Shown here: positions 50,473 to 58,833 of the stretch, piece by piece
Position numbering within the stretch: the stretch's first letter is position 1
How the letters are laid out: each line of letters begins with the position of its first letter
Origin: Dyella caseinilytica
GTDB lineage: Bacteria; Pseudomonadota; Gammaproteobacteria; Xanthomonadales; Rhodanobacteraceae
Reading direction: 5' to 3'
Assembly: GCF_016865235.1 (NCBI RefSeq)
Contig: NZ_CP064030.1
Span: 558,001-622,000 of the forward strand
Length of the DNA: 64,000 nucleotides
Notes under the pieces: model-generated
The model's input: the letters and a program-made list of their open reading frames with translations, nothing else
What the model was told of the DNA's origin: nothing
Database searches by the model: none
Program-made: the position numbers and the translations under genes

Positions 50473-52450
50473 TTCGGTTCGAGCATCGACATCAGGGGAA
50501 GCGGCGAGCGAAAAGACGCCCCTTCGTCTTTTGAAAAACCTTCCCGCCATCGCCGCACTCGTTTTCTCGGTGGCGTTGCTGGCTGCCCTGAGCGTCTTCC
50601 TCTCGCTGGCGGTAAGCGGCATCCAGCGATCTGGCGAATGCCTGCACCTGACGCAGGCCCGCTGGCAGGAAGTGGAAACACCCGGCTTCAGTGCGCCACC
50701 GGCTTCGTTGGACAGCCGCAGCTTGCCGCAGACGTGGCATGCCGCGGCGTTGCCGTTGTCCCTGCATCCGTCCGCCAAGGCGCTGGCCACTCCTGCAGCC
50801 GTCATCACATGGGTCAGGCTCGATGTGGATGGAGCGCAGTCGGTTGCGGAATCGAGGGTGTTATATGGCGCGCGCCTTAAAACCGACGGCCCCATCGCCA
50901 TCTATATCAACGGCAAGTTGATGTATCGGGCGCAGCAACGCGGCCAGCAATGGAACAGCCTGTTCACGCCACTATGGGTATCGCTGGAGCCTGGCATCAA
51001 CGATGCACCGGTACGGGAAATTTTGATCAGGCTTGAACGTACACCGTCCTACGCGGTGGCAGTGTCCTCGCTATGGCTCGGGCCGGCGGATGCTTTGCGC
51101 GGCCGCTATCAGATCCGGCGATGGTTGCAGCAAGGATTGCCGGGCATGTTGAACGCGGCGTTTCTGGCGGTCGGCATTTTTGGCCTGTTTGTGTGGTTGA
51201 GGCGCCGCCATGATCCGGGTTACTTGTTGTTCTTCAATCTATCCGCCATCGCCTTTGCCGCACACCTGCACTACTACGTGGATTTGCCGATTGCCCACGA
51301 TTGGTTCGGCTGGGTCGTGCTCAATTCCTTTTGCTGGTTGCTTACGACGGTGCATTTCTTCCTGCGGCTGTTGCACGGCCGTCCGTTGCGCTGGCTTGGT
51401 CGCGGCATGATTGCGGCGTCGCTGTTGATTGGCGTTGCAAGCTTGCCGCTGCCATGGGCCTTGCCCAACACCGCGCCCCTGCTGGCGATGTTCTACGCGG
51501 TGGAACTGCTGATGGCGATGGTCGTCGGCATCGTGGGCGGCATCTGTACCTGGCGTTCATCGCAGGAAGGACGGCTAATGGTCGTCGGACTCGCCATCTG
51601 CGTTCTGCTCGGCATATCAGACTGGGCGATGCACAACAATGTCGCCAGTCCGGAAGGCTGGTTCCTTGGTGCTTACACCAATGGCGTCACCTTCATCTTC
51701 TTTGGCTTGTTGATGTATCGGCGCTACGTGAACGCCATCGAAGAGGTGGAGCAGGTCAACGCCAGTCTCGCGGAACGCTTGCGCTTGCGTGAGGCCGAAC
51801 TGGAACAAAGTCATCAGCGGCTACGCGAGATCGAGCAACGCCAGTTGCTGAGCGACGAACGCCAGCGCCTGATGCAGGATATGCATGACGGCCTCGGTTC
51901 CACCCTGATCAGCGCCATTCGCTCGGTAGAGCAGGGACGCATGCGCGATACCGAAGTGTCGCAACTACTCAAAGACTGCATGGATGATCTGAAGCTGGCG
52001 ATCGACTCCATGGAGCCTGTCGAAGCGGATCTCCTGCTGTTGTTGGCCACATTGCGCTTCCGATTAGAGCCGCGCATGGAAAGCGCCAACGTCGCGTTGA
52101 TCTGGGACGTGAAGGAGTTGCCCGCGCTGGACTGGCTGGACCCGTCGAGCGCGCTGAACATCCTTCGCATTGTCCAGGAAAGCGTGGCCAACATATTGCG
52201 TCACACGCGCGCCACTGCCATTCGGGTAGCCACTGCTGTCGACGGTACTGGCGTGCAAGTGGTCATTGACGATAACGGCCAGGGCTTCGATGTAGCAGCC
52301 ACTCTTTGGCGAGGCGGCGGACGCGGTTTGCAGAATCAACAGCGCCGTGCGCAGGCTATTGATGGGCGGGTTGCGTGGGTGTCGGGAGAAACCGGCACGC
52401 GATTTACATTGTGGTTGCCGCTGCAACGTGGGGATTTGGTGTCGACGTGA
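50438..52450 (+). CDS. Sensor histidine kinase, 7TM, HisKA_3/HATPase type
   Basis: A 670-residue kinase. It has an N-terminal membrane anchor (about residues 34-60), an extracytoplasmic domain of about 170 residues, then seven closely spaced membrane helices (about 235-440) as in 7TMR-DISM receptors, a coiled coil (EQVNASLAERLRLREAELEQSHQRL), the H box QDMHDGLGSTL with H483, and the ATPase domain with N585 (QESVANIL) and the G1 box DDNGQGFD (about 611-618). This is the NarX/DesK-type kinase group expected for a NarL-type regulator. The start overlaps the regulator gene by 35 bases, longer than usual couplings; no better start is visible. Confidence 0.92.
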   Translation: MKPGIRGFWTANSVRASTSGEAASEKTPLRLLKNLPAIAALVFSVALLAALSVFLSLAVSGIQRSGECLHLTQARWQEVETPGFSAPPASLDSRSLPQTWHAAALPLSLHPSAKALATPAAVITWVRLDVDGAQSVAESRVLYGARLKTDGPIAIYINGKLMYRAQQRGQQWNSLFTPLWVSLEPGINDAPVREILIRLERTPSYAVAVSSLWLGPADALRGRYQIRRWLQQGLPGMLNAAFLAVGIFGLFVWLRRRHDPGYLLFFNLSAIAFAAHLHYYVDLPIAHDWFGWVVLNSFCWLLTTVHFFLRLLHGRPLRWLGRGMIAASLLIGVASLPLPWALPNTAPLLAMFYAVELLMAMVVGIVGGICTWRSSQEGRLMVVGLAICVLLGISDWAMHNNVASPEGWFLGAYTNGVTFIFFGLLMYRRYVNAIEEVEQVNASLAERLRLREAELEQSHQRLREIEQRQLLSDERQRLMQDMHDGLGSTLISAIRSVEQGRMRDTEVSQLLKDCMDDLKLAIDSMEPVEADLLLLLATLRFRLEPRMESANVALIWDVKELPALDWLDPSSALNILRIVQESVANILRHTRATAIRVATAVDGTGVQVVIDDNGQGFDVAATLWRGGGRGLQNQQRRAQAIDGRVAWVSGETGTRFTLWLPLQRGDLVST

Positions 52451-52635
52451 GGGCACACATTGCTTCGTTGCGTTTTAGAGTATTTGATTGGGAAAACGCA
52501 ACAATCTAGCCACTTGTTGTAAGTTTCCTCGGTGCTAGTTTGGCCTAAACGCTGGATTTGTCTCCGGTTTGATGGGCTCTCAGGTGGTAAGAACCGTTCT
52601 AGGACATATCTCTCAAAGCGTAGAGAAAAATTTGA

Positions 52636-52667
52636 AAGAGCCCTCGTTGCGAGGGCTTTTTCTTTTT
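52636..52667 (+). terminator. Rho-independent terminator
   Basis: AGCCCTCG at 52639-52646 and CGAGGGCT at 52650-52657 form a perfect 8-base stem with a TTG loop, followed by TTTTCTTTTTC. It separates the kinase from the padR unit. Confidence 0.88.
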
Positions 52668-52757
52668 CAACTGCTTGCCGCCGGTGGACTTCGCTACGTG
52701 ATTCAGTTCAGCCGTCAGGCGCATCGATTTTGTGTGTTTACACCCCGAGGCCACCGT

Positions 52758-52786
52758 TTGCTTTGATATATCGACATATGTAGACT
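52758..52786 (+). promoter_or_regulatory. AT-rich promoter/operator region of padR
   Basis: A TTGCTT hexamer at 52758 is followed after 17 bases by TAGACT at 52781. Between them is TGATATATCGACATATG with an 8-base palindrome ACATATGT at 52774-52781. PadR repressors often bind AT-rich dyads overlapping their own promoter, so this is the likely autoregulatory site; assignment is by eye. Confidence 0.35.
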
Positions 52787-52792
52787 TAGTGC

Positions 52793-53101
52793 ATGATGCA
52801 GTTCAGAGCCCCCTCAACGCAAACCAGGAAGCTTCTGGTGGCACTGCTGTCGCAGCGTGCTCAATGGCAGCACGGGTATGACTTGTCCGAGCAGACCGGA
52901 CTTCCCTCAGGAACGCTTTATCCCATTCTCATGCGGTTGAGTGATAGAGGCATGGTTGAATCCAAGTGGGAGCCGTCTCCGCATCAAGGTCGTCCGCCTA
53001 GAAAGTTATATCGTCTCACTGCCGAAGGGGCGGTCTACGCCATCGAGCACTCGCGGCCAAGTGGCGCGAAATGGCGATCGTTGTCGCCGGGGCGAGTTTG
53101 A
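52793..53101 (+). CDS. PadR-family transcriptional regulator
   Basis: A 102-residue winged-helix repressor. The PadR pattern is complete: TRKLLVALLSQRAQWQHGYDLSEQTGLPSGTLYPILMRLSDRGMVESKWE, then a beta-wing with GRPPRKLYRLTAEGA. It lacks the longer C-terminal dimerisation helix of large PadR proteins, so it belongs to the short PadR group. Its stop codon overlaps the next gene (TGATG). Short PadR regulators are often next to ABC exporters and respond to small toxic molecules or envelope stress, which fits the neighbours. Confidence 0.9.
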   Translation: MMQFRAPSTQTRKLLVALLSQRAQWQHGYDLSEQTGLPSGTLYPILMRLSDRGMVESKWEPSPHQGRPPRKLYRLTAEGAVYAIEHSRPSGAKWRSLSPGRV

Positions 53102-53478
53102 TGGCCAACGGCGATGTGAAATCCGCAATCTTGACTGCCGCGGTTCGATTCGCGACTTGGATATTGCCGCCGCATCGTAAAGATTGGGCCAGAGCCATGC
53201 TCAACGAGATGGCTTATGTTGGATCGCGCCGGGCGGCATGGTGTTGGATGCTTGGGTGCACGTTATTTGCGATCAGAGAAAGAGCATCCTTCGAACTGAT
53301 GAGGCCGTTTACGGCCCGAAGAATGCTGAAAGTGTTCATCGGGCTGAGTGCTGCGTCGGTCATTGGCATGGTTGGCGTATACACCATACAAAAGCCCTAT
53401 CAGCGAGAGCGCATCCTGATAACTGTTTTTCACCGTGTCGGAACGACCGTTACGCGCCACATTGGAACCGTTCAATAA
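53101..53478 (+). CDS. Small membrane-associated protein of unknown function in PadR-ABC operon
   Basis: A 125-residue protein from the ATG at 53101 (TGATG junction with padR; a reading from 53071 would overlap padR by 31 bases). I do not recognise a characterised family. The N-terminal half reads ATWILPPHRKDWARAMLNEMAYV, a pattern that recurs in small proteins next to PadR regulators, followed by two hydrophobic segments (about residues 48-65 and 82-98) and a basic tail. It may couple the regulator or transporter to the membrane; this is inference from context. Confidence 0.6.
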   Translation: MANGDVKSAILTAAVRFATWILPPHRKDWARAMLNEMAYVGSRRAAWCWMLGCTLFAIRERASFELMRPFTARRMLKVFIGLSAASVIGMVGVYTIQKPYQRERILITVFHRVGTTVTRHIGTVQ

Positions 53479-53518
53479 CTGATTTATCGATGATCAAACA
53501 TGGTGGGCTTCCGGAAAC

Positions 53519-54412
53519 ATGAGTCACGAACTGGTCGTTGAAACTCACAGCCTCACCAAGCGTTACGGCACAGTCGAGGCGGTGCGCGACCTGAGCCTGA
53601 CAGTGGAGCGCGAGCGTATTACGGGATTTCTCGGGCGCAACGGCGCCGGCAAGAGCACCACGATCAAGATGTTGCTCGGCATGATCCGACCCACATCCGG
53701 TACGGGCCGAGTGTTGGGATACGACATCGCCGATCCCGCACAGAGTGTGGAGATTCGTCGGCGCATCGCGTATGTGGGCGAAGACAAAGGTTTGTACGGT
53801 TACATGACCGTCGCCGATCTCATTCGTTTCACACGCTCTTTCTATCCGGATTGGCAGCCAGACATCGAGGCGAGCCTGATCAGGGAATACCAGTTGCCGC
53901 TCGGGCGCAAGGTCAAGGCCATTTCCAAGGGCATGCGCACCAAGTTGGCACTGCTGCTGGCGCTGGCGCGGCGGCCCGAGCTCATCATTCTCGATGAGCC
54001 CACGGAAGGACTCGATCCGGTATCCATCGAAGAGCTGCTGCAGACATTGCAGGAAGTGCGTGCCGCAGGCACCAGCATCTTCTTTTCCTCGCATCATTTG
54101 AGCGAGGTGGAACAGATTGCCGATCGTGTGTTGATGATCGATAAGGGACAGCTGGTCATGGACACTCTGCTCAGTGACTTGCTGAACAACTATTGCAACA
54201 TCACCTTGGAATTTTCCACGCAAAGCGCGATGCCGGCGTTCGATCTCGTCGGTATAGAACGCACTCGGGTCAAAGGACGTCAGGCCTGGGTACTCGCCAG
54301 CTCCAATGTCGAGGGCATCGTGGCCCATGCACGGTCGCTCGATGCCGTCGTGCAGGTGACGCCGGTGAATTTGCGCGATGTCTTTCTCGACATCGTCAGG
54401 GAAGCGTCCTGA
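53519..54412 (+). CDS. ABC transporter ATP-binding protein
   Basis: A 297-residue ABC ATPase. The Walker A loop is GRNGAGKST, the Q loop region is IAYVGEDKGLYGYMT (Glu in place of the common Gln), the Walker B is LIILDEPTEGLDP, and the H loop is FFSSHHLSEVE. The signature motif is ISKGMRTKLALLLAL in place of LSGGQ, a variant seen in exporters of the bacitracin/lantibiotic/YxlF type. About 80 C-terminal residues follow the ATPase fold. Its stop overlaps the first permease gene (TGATG). Confidence 0.93.
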   Translation: MSHELVVETHSLTKRYGTVEAVRDLSLTVERERITGFLGRNGAGKSTTIKMLLGMIRPTSGTGRVLGYDIADPAQSVEIRRRIAYVGEDKGLYGYMTVADLIRFTRSFYPDWQPDIEASLIREYQLPLGRKVKAISKGMRTKLALLLALARRPELIILDEPTEGLDPVSIEELLQTLQEVRAAGTSIFFSSHHLSEVEQIADRVLMIDKGQLVMDTLLSDLLNNYCNITLEFSTQSAMPAFDLVGIERTRVKGRQAWVLASSNVEGIVAHARSLDAVVQVTPVNLRDVFLDIVREAS

Positions 54413-55158
54413 TGCTCTGGTACAAGATGTGGCGGGAGAGCCAGATCCGTTTTGTCATCAGTGCCGTGGCGTTGCTGTGGATGTGCGGCGCCGTGGTGGT
54501 GTTGCGGCAGCAAGTGCGTGCGCATGCCGATGAGCCGATGAGTTATGCGCACTACATTTGGAGCGCGGTCTATAAGGCCAATGTGCTGGATCTATATATC
54601 TTGCTCGTAATCGTGCTTGGACTCGGTGGCGTATTACAGGAACGTGCTCAGGGCACAGCGGGATTTACGCTGTCATTGCCGATGAGCCGATGGCGGCTGA
54701 GCGCCGTCAGAGCCGCAGTGGGATGTGCACAGGTTGCGATATTGGCATTGCTGCCGGCGCTGCTGATTCCGCTGTTGTCCCCCTTCGTCGGAGAAGCTTA
54801 TCCGCTCCCGCGTGCTTTGCAGTTCAGTGTGTTGTGGGCTGGCTGCGGCATGGTGGTTTTTGCGCTGACGTTTTTCTTTTCCGTCGTTTTGCCGGGAGCC
54901 TACTCACCGGCGATCGCTTCCGTGGCAGGGCTGACCGCTTGCTCGATGGTTGCCAGGCTGCCGTTGTTCGAACACCAACCGGCATTCAATTTGCTCGAGA
55001 CCATGCATGGCGAGCGGCTTTCGACCATTCATGGAGGGGCATCACTGGCCACCATCGCAGCTCCGTTACCTTGGTTGCCGTTGGGCGTATACGCTCTGGT
55101 GGCGCTGTGTCTGGTGGGGGCGGCGAGTGCAGTCATGGCACGCAGGGATTTTTCATGA
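54412..55158 (+). CDS. ABC transporter permease, ABC-2 type (first)
   Basis: A 248-residue membrane protein with about six hydrophobic segments. The ATG at 54412 overlaps the ATPase stop; a longer in-frame reading lies inside the ATPase gene and is rejected. The cytosolic segment LQERAQGTAGFTLSLPMSRWRLSAVRA after the second helix is the usual ATPase-coupling region of ABC-2 permeases, and a very similar segment occurs in the next gene. It is not recognised as a characterised transporter; a peptide, antibiotic or lipid export role is possible. Confidence 0.85.
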   Translation: MLWYKMWRESQIRFVISAVALLWMCGAVVVLRQQVRAHADEPMSYAHYIWSAVYKANVLDLYILLVIVLGLGGVLQERAQGTAGFTLSLPMSRWRLSAVRAAVGCAQVAILALLPALLIPLLSPFVGEAYPLPRALQFSVLWAGCGMVVFALTFFFSVVLPGAYSPAIASVAGLTACSMVARLPLFEHQPAFNLLETMHGERLSTIHGGASLATIAAPLPWLPLGVYALVALCLVGAASAVMARRDFS

Positions 55159-55922
55159 ATGCCATGGTTCCATTACTGTACAAAGCGTGGTGTGAGAGCC
55201 GCGGACGATTCCTGATCAGCGCCGCGCTATTGTCAGCGCTCTGCGTGTTCGGCGTGTTCTGCCGCGACAGCCTGATGAAGGTGATCGTGCCGGATGGATT
55301 GTTTATCGGCGACCGCTATATCGGCTACATCTATGAGCTGGTGTATGCCGGAAAGGGGCGTGGTTTGTTCGCCATTATGGTCATGGTGCTTGCACTGGGC
55401 GGCCTGCAGCGCGAGCGCTTGCACCGAACCGTCGGATTCACTTTGGCGCTCCCCGTGAGCCGCGCGCAGCTGGTGTCGGCACAGGCGCTGCTCGGCTTGG
55501 TGCTGGTTGCGGTGCTGTCGGCGCTACCTTTGCTGTTGCTGACGGTGTGCTCGCCGTTGACACACGTTTCGTATCCTCTGGAACAGATGACTCGCTTTGG
55601 TTTGTTGTGGTTCGTCAGTGGCGCGGTGTTCTTCGCCGTAGCTTTCCTGGCGTCGACGCTGTTCGGCAGCGAATATGCAGCGCTGGCCGTTTCGTTCGTC
55701 TTCATGATTTTCTATCCCATCGCGACGCTCTTTCCTCCGTTGAACCGGCTCCCGCTGAATATCCACCACATCATGAGCGGCATGGCGATGCCGTATTTCG
55801 ATGGGCCTCACGCGCTCTTGGTGGGAACGCCACCTTGGACGCTACTCGCTTCAATGCTGGCTATTGCAGGCCTGTTAATCGCTACGGCTGTTCAAATCAC
55901 CAAGCGCCGGGACTATCCATAA
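55155..55922 (+). CDS. ABC transporter permease, ABC-2 type (second)
   Basis: A 255-residue membrane protein with the same layout as the preceding permease (KAWCESRGRFLISAALL at the start; LQRERLHRTVGFTLALPVSRAQLVSAQA in the coupling region), so the two probably arose by duplication and act as a heterodimer. The ATG at 55155 overlaps the first permease stop as ATGA. It is the last gene of the padR unit. Confidence 0.85.
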   Translation: MNAMVPLLYKAWCESRGRFLISAALLSALCVFGVFCRDSLMKVIVPDGLFIGDRYIGYIYELVYAGKGRGLFAIMVMVLALGGLQRERLHRTVGFTLALPVSRAQLVSAQALLGLVLVAVLSALPLLLLTVCSPLTHVSYPLEQMTRFGLLWFVSGAVFFAVAFLASTLFGSEYAALAVSFVFMIFYPIATLFPPLNRLPLNIHHIMSGMAMPYFDGPHALLVGTPPWTLLASMLAIAGLLIATAVQITKRRDYP

Positions 55923-56168
55923 CGATGGATGTGCTGTACGAAGCGCTAAATGCGCGCACGACGTCTGTGCGAGATTGAGTATCAAGCAGCTTTAGCGTCC
56001 CACTCCAGCAAGAAGCCGATTCCCGGTAAGTGATTTGTGCAAGCAGACGGTCTCGCTGGCCAAATGCCCGCGCATCCTGTTAGTCCACTTACTATTATAA
56101 ATTCACTACTTTACTAATAAGGCTCGCACGACCACATTTTGCTCCAGCGAAACCTGGAGATGTTGCTC

Positions 56169-57065
56169 ATGCGCGTGTTTGTTACTGGTGCCACTGGATT
56201 CATCGGCTCGGCCGTCGTCAAGGACTTGATCGCGGCTGGTCATCAAGTGCTTGGCCTTTGTCGTTCGAACGACAAGGCGGCAGCTCTGGCGGCTGCGGGT
56301 GCTGAGGTCTATCACGGGTCCATCGATGACGCGGACAGCTTAAAGAAGGGGGTGGCTCAAGCCGATGGTGTCATCCATCTGGCTTTCAAGCACGACTTCT
56401 CGACATTCGTGGCGAACTGTGAGGACGATCGCCGTGTGATCAAGGCGCTAGGCGCGGCGCTCGCCGGCTCTGACCGACCTTTGATCGTGACTTCCGGAAC
56501 GGGACTGGCCAACACCGTGCCGGGTCAGCCGGCCGAGGAAGACAATGCAATTGTCGGTTGCGACGTGCATCCCCGCGCAGCCACGGAGGAGACGGCAGTC
56601 TCCGTCGCGGCGGATGGGGTGAATGTGTCTGTGGTGCGACTTCCGCAAGTTCACGACCCGGTAAAGCAAGGTCTCATCACGCCTCTGATCGGGATGTATC
56701 GCGAAAAGGGCGTGTGCGCGTATATGGGAGATGGGCACAACCGCTGGCCGTCGGCGTACGTTCTCGACGTGGCCCGCCTCTATAGGTTGGCGATCGAAAA
56801 GGCTGAGCCGAATGCCAAGTATCACGCGGTCGCGGAAGAAGGTGTGTCGATACGTGCTATTGCCGAAGCGCTTGGTCGACGCCTGAAACTGCCGGTCAAA
56901 TCCATCACTCCGGAAGAGGCTCCCACCTATTTCGGTTGGCTCGCCAGATTTGCCGGGCACGATGTACCTGCCTCCAGCGCGCAGACGCGGAAAAAGCTGG
57001 GATGGGAACCGACTGGCCCTGGGTTGATCGCCGATCTCGAAGCGTTGCAGATCTCCGCCACTTGA
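56169..57065 (+). CDS. Atypical SDR-family NAD(P)-dependent oxidoreductase
   Basis: A 298-residue extended short-chain dehydrogenase/epimerase-like protein. The ATG at 56169 has TGGAGATG upstream and gives the nucleotide motif VTGATGFIGS at residues 5-14. The body keeps the fold (HLAFKHDF, IVTSGTGL, VVRLPQVHDP, SAYVLDVARLYRLA), but no YxxxK pair is visible in the expected region (ATEETAVSVAADG). It may thus bind nucleotide without classical SDR chemistry. The substrate is unknown. A two-way terminator follows. Confidence 0.85.
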   Translation: MRVFVTGATGFIGSAVVKDLIAAGHQVLGLCRSNDKAAALAAAGAEVYHGSIDDADSLKKGVAQADGVIHLAFKHDFSTFVANCEDDRRVIKALGAALAGSDRPLIVTSGTGLANTVPGQPAEEDNAIVGCDVHPRAATEETAVSVAADGVNVSVVRLPQVHDPVKQGLITPLIGMYREKGVCAYMGDGHNRWPSAYVLDVARLYRLAIEKAEPNAKYHAVAEEGVSIRAIAEALGRRLKLPVKSITPEEAPTYFGWLARFAGHDVPASSAQTRKKLGWEPTGPGLIADLEALQISAT

Positions 57066-57079
57066 AAATCTCTGCCGAA

Positions 57080-57113
57080 TGCCCCGCCGTCGTTGATCAA
57101 CGATTGCGGGGCA
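57080..57113. terminator. Bidirectional hairpin between convergent SDR and AhpD-like genes
   Basis: TGCCCCGC at 57080-57087 pairs with GCGGGGCA at 57106-57113, enclosing an inner GTTGATCAAC palindrome. It lies in the 62-base gap between convergent genes. There is no long T run, so strength is uncertain. Confidence 0.6.
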
Positions 57114-57127
57114 CTCGAATGGATCCA

Positions 57128-57706
57128 TCACGCAGCAGCTTTGAGCTTGCCGGGGGCCTTCCATTCGGCACCCTTCATGAATCCATCGAGCGGCGTTTCA
57201 GCAAGGTGATTGGTGTAGTTGGAGATGAGCTTGGTGGCGGCAAGCACGAGTACATCCAGTACAGAGCGGTTGTCATAACCGGCTGCCTTGAACGCTTCTA
57301 CATCGGCCTGGCTCACAACGCCGCGGTTGCGCGTCACCAAGGCCGCAAAATGGCGAAGGGCTTCCAGCTTGACATCAGCGATCGGACGGTCCTCGCGCAC
57401 GGCAGCAATCGCTTCGTCCTCCACCTTGGCCATCCGTGACAAGTTGGTGTGGCCTGCCATGCAGTAGACGCACTCATTCTCATAGATGATCGACAGATAA
57501 GCGATGTTGCGCTCCACCGGCGTAAAGCTGGTCTTTTCGGCAATGCTCCACAGCGTTGCGTAGGCCTCAAGGGCCGCGGGGCTTTCAGCGAGAACACGAT
57601 GCAGGTTGGGAACAAACCCCCATGCTTCCTGGACGCTTTTCAAAATGTCCGCTGAGCCGGCGGGGGCTGTCGCGACGTCATGAACCTGGAATGCATTGAT
57701 AGTCAT
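57128..57706 (-). CDS. Carboxymuconolactone decarboxylase/AhpD-like peroxidase-related protein
   Basis: The ATG at 57706 follows a clear AAGGAG site and yields 192 residues; a longer in-frame reading runs into the upstream gene. The AhpD-like redox core is present: E77, C79xxC82 and H86 in NECVYCMAGHTNLS. AhpD-type proteins reduce peroxides or disulfides by this CxxC, so a peroxidase-related role is likely and decarboxylation is not. It lies 76 bases downstream of an SDR gene on the same strand. Confidence 0.9.
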   Translation of the reverse strand: MTINAFQVHDVATAPAGSADILKSVQEAWGFVPNLHRVLAESPAALEAYATLWSIAEKTSFTPVERNIAYLSIIYENECVYCMAGHTNLSRMAKVEDEAIAAVREDRPIADVKLEALRHFAALVTRNRGVVSQADVEAFKAAGYDNRSVLDVLVLAATKLISNYTNHLAETPLDGFMKGAEWKAPGKLKAAA

Positions 57707-57782
57707 GAGACTTCTCCTTGGATGTGCAGATGGGTACTGAAAGAGGGTGAGTGTTGTTTTCGGTACTGCAAAACGGGGCGCT

Positions 57783-58532
57783 TCACTGCGCCGTATAGCC
57801 GCCATCCACGGCAATGCTTTGGCCGGTGAGATAGCGGGCCTTATCGCTGGCGAGGAAAAGAATGGTCTGGGCGATTTCGTCGACCGTTGCGGCACGCTTG
57901 GCTGGCATGGAGCTGAGAAAATTGGCTTTCGCCTCCTCATTGCCACCGGAAAATCGATCCAGCATCTCTGTGGCGACGGGGCCGGGTGCCACCGCATTCA
58001 CACGTACGCCTGCTGCGGCGCCTTCGAGCGCGACACTTTTGGTGAGACCTTCGACCGCGTGCTTGCTGGCCGCGTAGATCGAAGCACCAGGAATACCCAC
58101 CTGACCGGCGATGGATGAGAGGTTGATGATGGAGCCGGAGCCCTGTGGCAGCATGACGCGCATTTCGTGCTTGAGCGACAGCAAGGTGCCAAGCACGTTG
58201 GTGGAAAAGGTGTTTTCGTATGCCTCGGGGGTTTGGTCCACGACTGGGCCGAGTTCACCTTCGGTACCAGCGTTATTCACGGCAACGTCGATGCGGCCAA
58301 AACGTTTGATTGTGCGCTCGATGAGATGCTGCACATCGGTTTCAAAGCGCACATCGGCCCGAACGAATTCGGCATCTGCACCGAGGGCGCGCAATTCATC
58401 GGCAAGTGCATGACCGGCCTCTTCACGACGGCCGCTCACGACCAGATGGGCGCCTTCTTTGGCGAATGCTATGGCGGTGGCACGGCCAATACCTGCGAGG
58501 GCACCTGTGATCAGGACGACTTTGGTGTTCAT
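57783..58532 (-). CDS. Classical SDR-family oxidoreductase
   Basis: A 249-residue NAD(P)-dependent dehydrogenase. The cofactor motif TGALAGIG is at residues 9-16, NNAG at 86-89, and the catalytic Ser and Y153xxxK157 pair are in INLSSIAG and YAASKHA. The C terminus (VDGGYTAQ) is typical. An Arg-Arg pair after strand 2 (SGRREE) favours NADP(H). Substrate unknown. It is upstream of the AhpD-like gene and divergent from the peroxiredoxin-like gene. Confidence 0.93.
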   Translation of the reverse strand: MNTKVVLITGALAGIGRATAIAFAKEGAHLVVSGRREEAGHALADELRALGADAEFVRADVRFETDVQHLIERTIKRFGRIDVAVNNAGTEGELGPVVDQTPEAYENTFSTNVLGTLLSLKHEMRVMLPQGSGSIINLSSIAGQVGIPGASIYAASKHAVEGLTKSVALEGAAAGVRVNAVAPGPVATEMLDRFSGGNEEAKANFLSSMPAKRAATVDEIAQTILFLASDKARYLTGQSIAVDGGYTAQ

Positions 58533-58833
58533 GTTGTGACTCCGTCAAAGTAGGAAAGGGGACGGAACGCACTTTGGCCGAGTCGTTGCGCTTCAACTAG
58601 AAAGCAGCGGGGAATACCAATTAGTCCCGAAGGGAATGGGGATGCTTGGCTGGCTGTTCTCTTGCCTTATCCCGTCCTCGTGGAAGCCACCGGGCGGCAT
58701 TCGGATGTCCAGGGATCGGATATGCGCCGGGAATTCCCCACAGGAATGGCAGATATGCATACGTCACGGGTTCCGCCTTCGGTAACCCATCACGAAGATG
58801 GATGCCCCCGAACTCAAAAAAGGTGCCTAAGCC
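58533..58833. other. 301-base divergent promoter region
   Basis: This region separates the SDR gene (minus) and the peroxiredoxin-like gene (plus) and must hold both promoters. No gene or strong hairpin is seen. A small TCCCGAAGGGA dyad lies at about 58625-58635. A LysR-family site might be expected because a LysR gene follows, but no clear T-N11-A palindrome could be fixed by eye. Confidence 0.4.

Larger units (their letters stand above)
52451..52792 (+). other. 342-base gap with strong hairpin and possible small RNA
   Basis: No protein gene is supported. A strong terminator lies at 52636-52667 (listed). Its distance of 190 bases from the kinase stop, together with a weak promoter-like pair (TTGTTG at 52514, TAGTTT at 52536, 16-base spacer), leaves room for a transcript of roughly 120 bases ending at the hairpin. 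The right end, near 52758-52786, is AT-rich and holds the padR promoter region. Confidence 0.3.

Noticed and set aside
52532..52783. 83-codon frame in the gap before padR
   Set aside because: It runs through a strong terminator hairpin and the padR promoter and has no ribosome-binding site.
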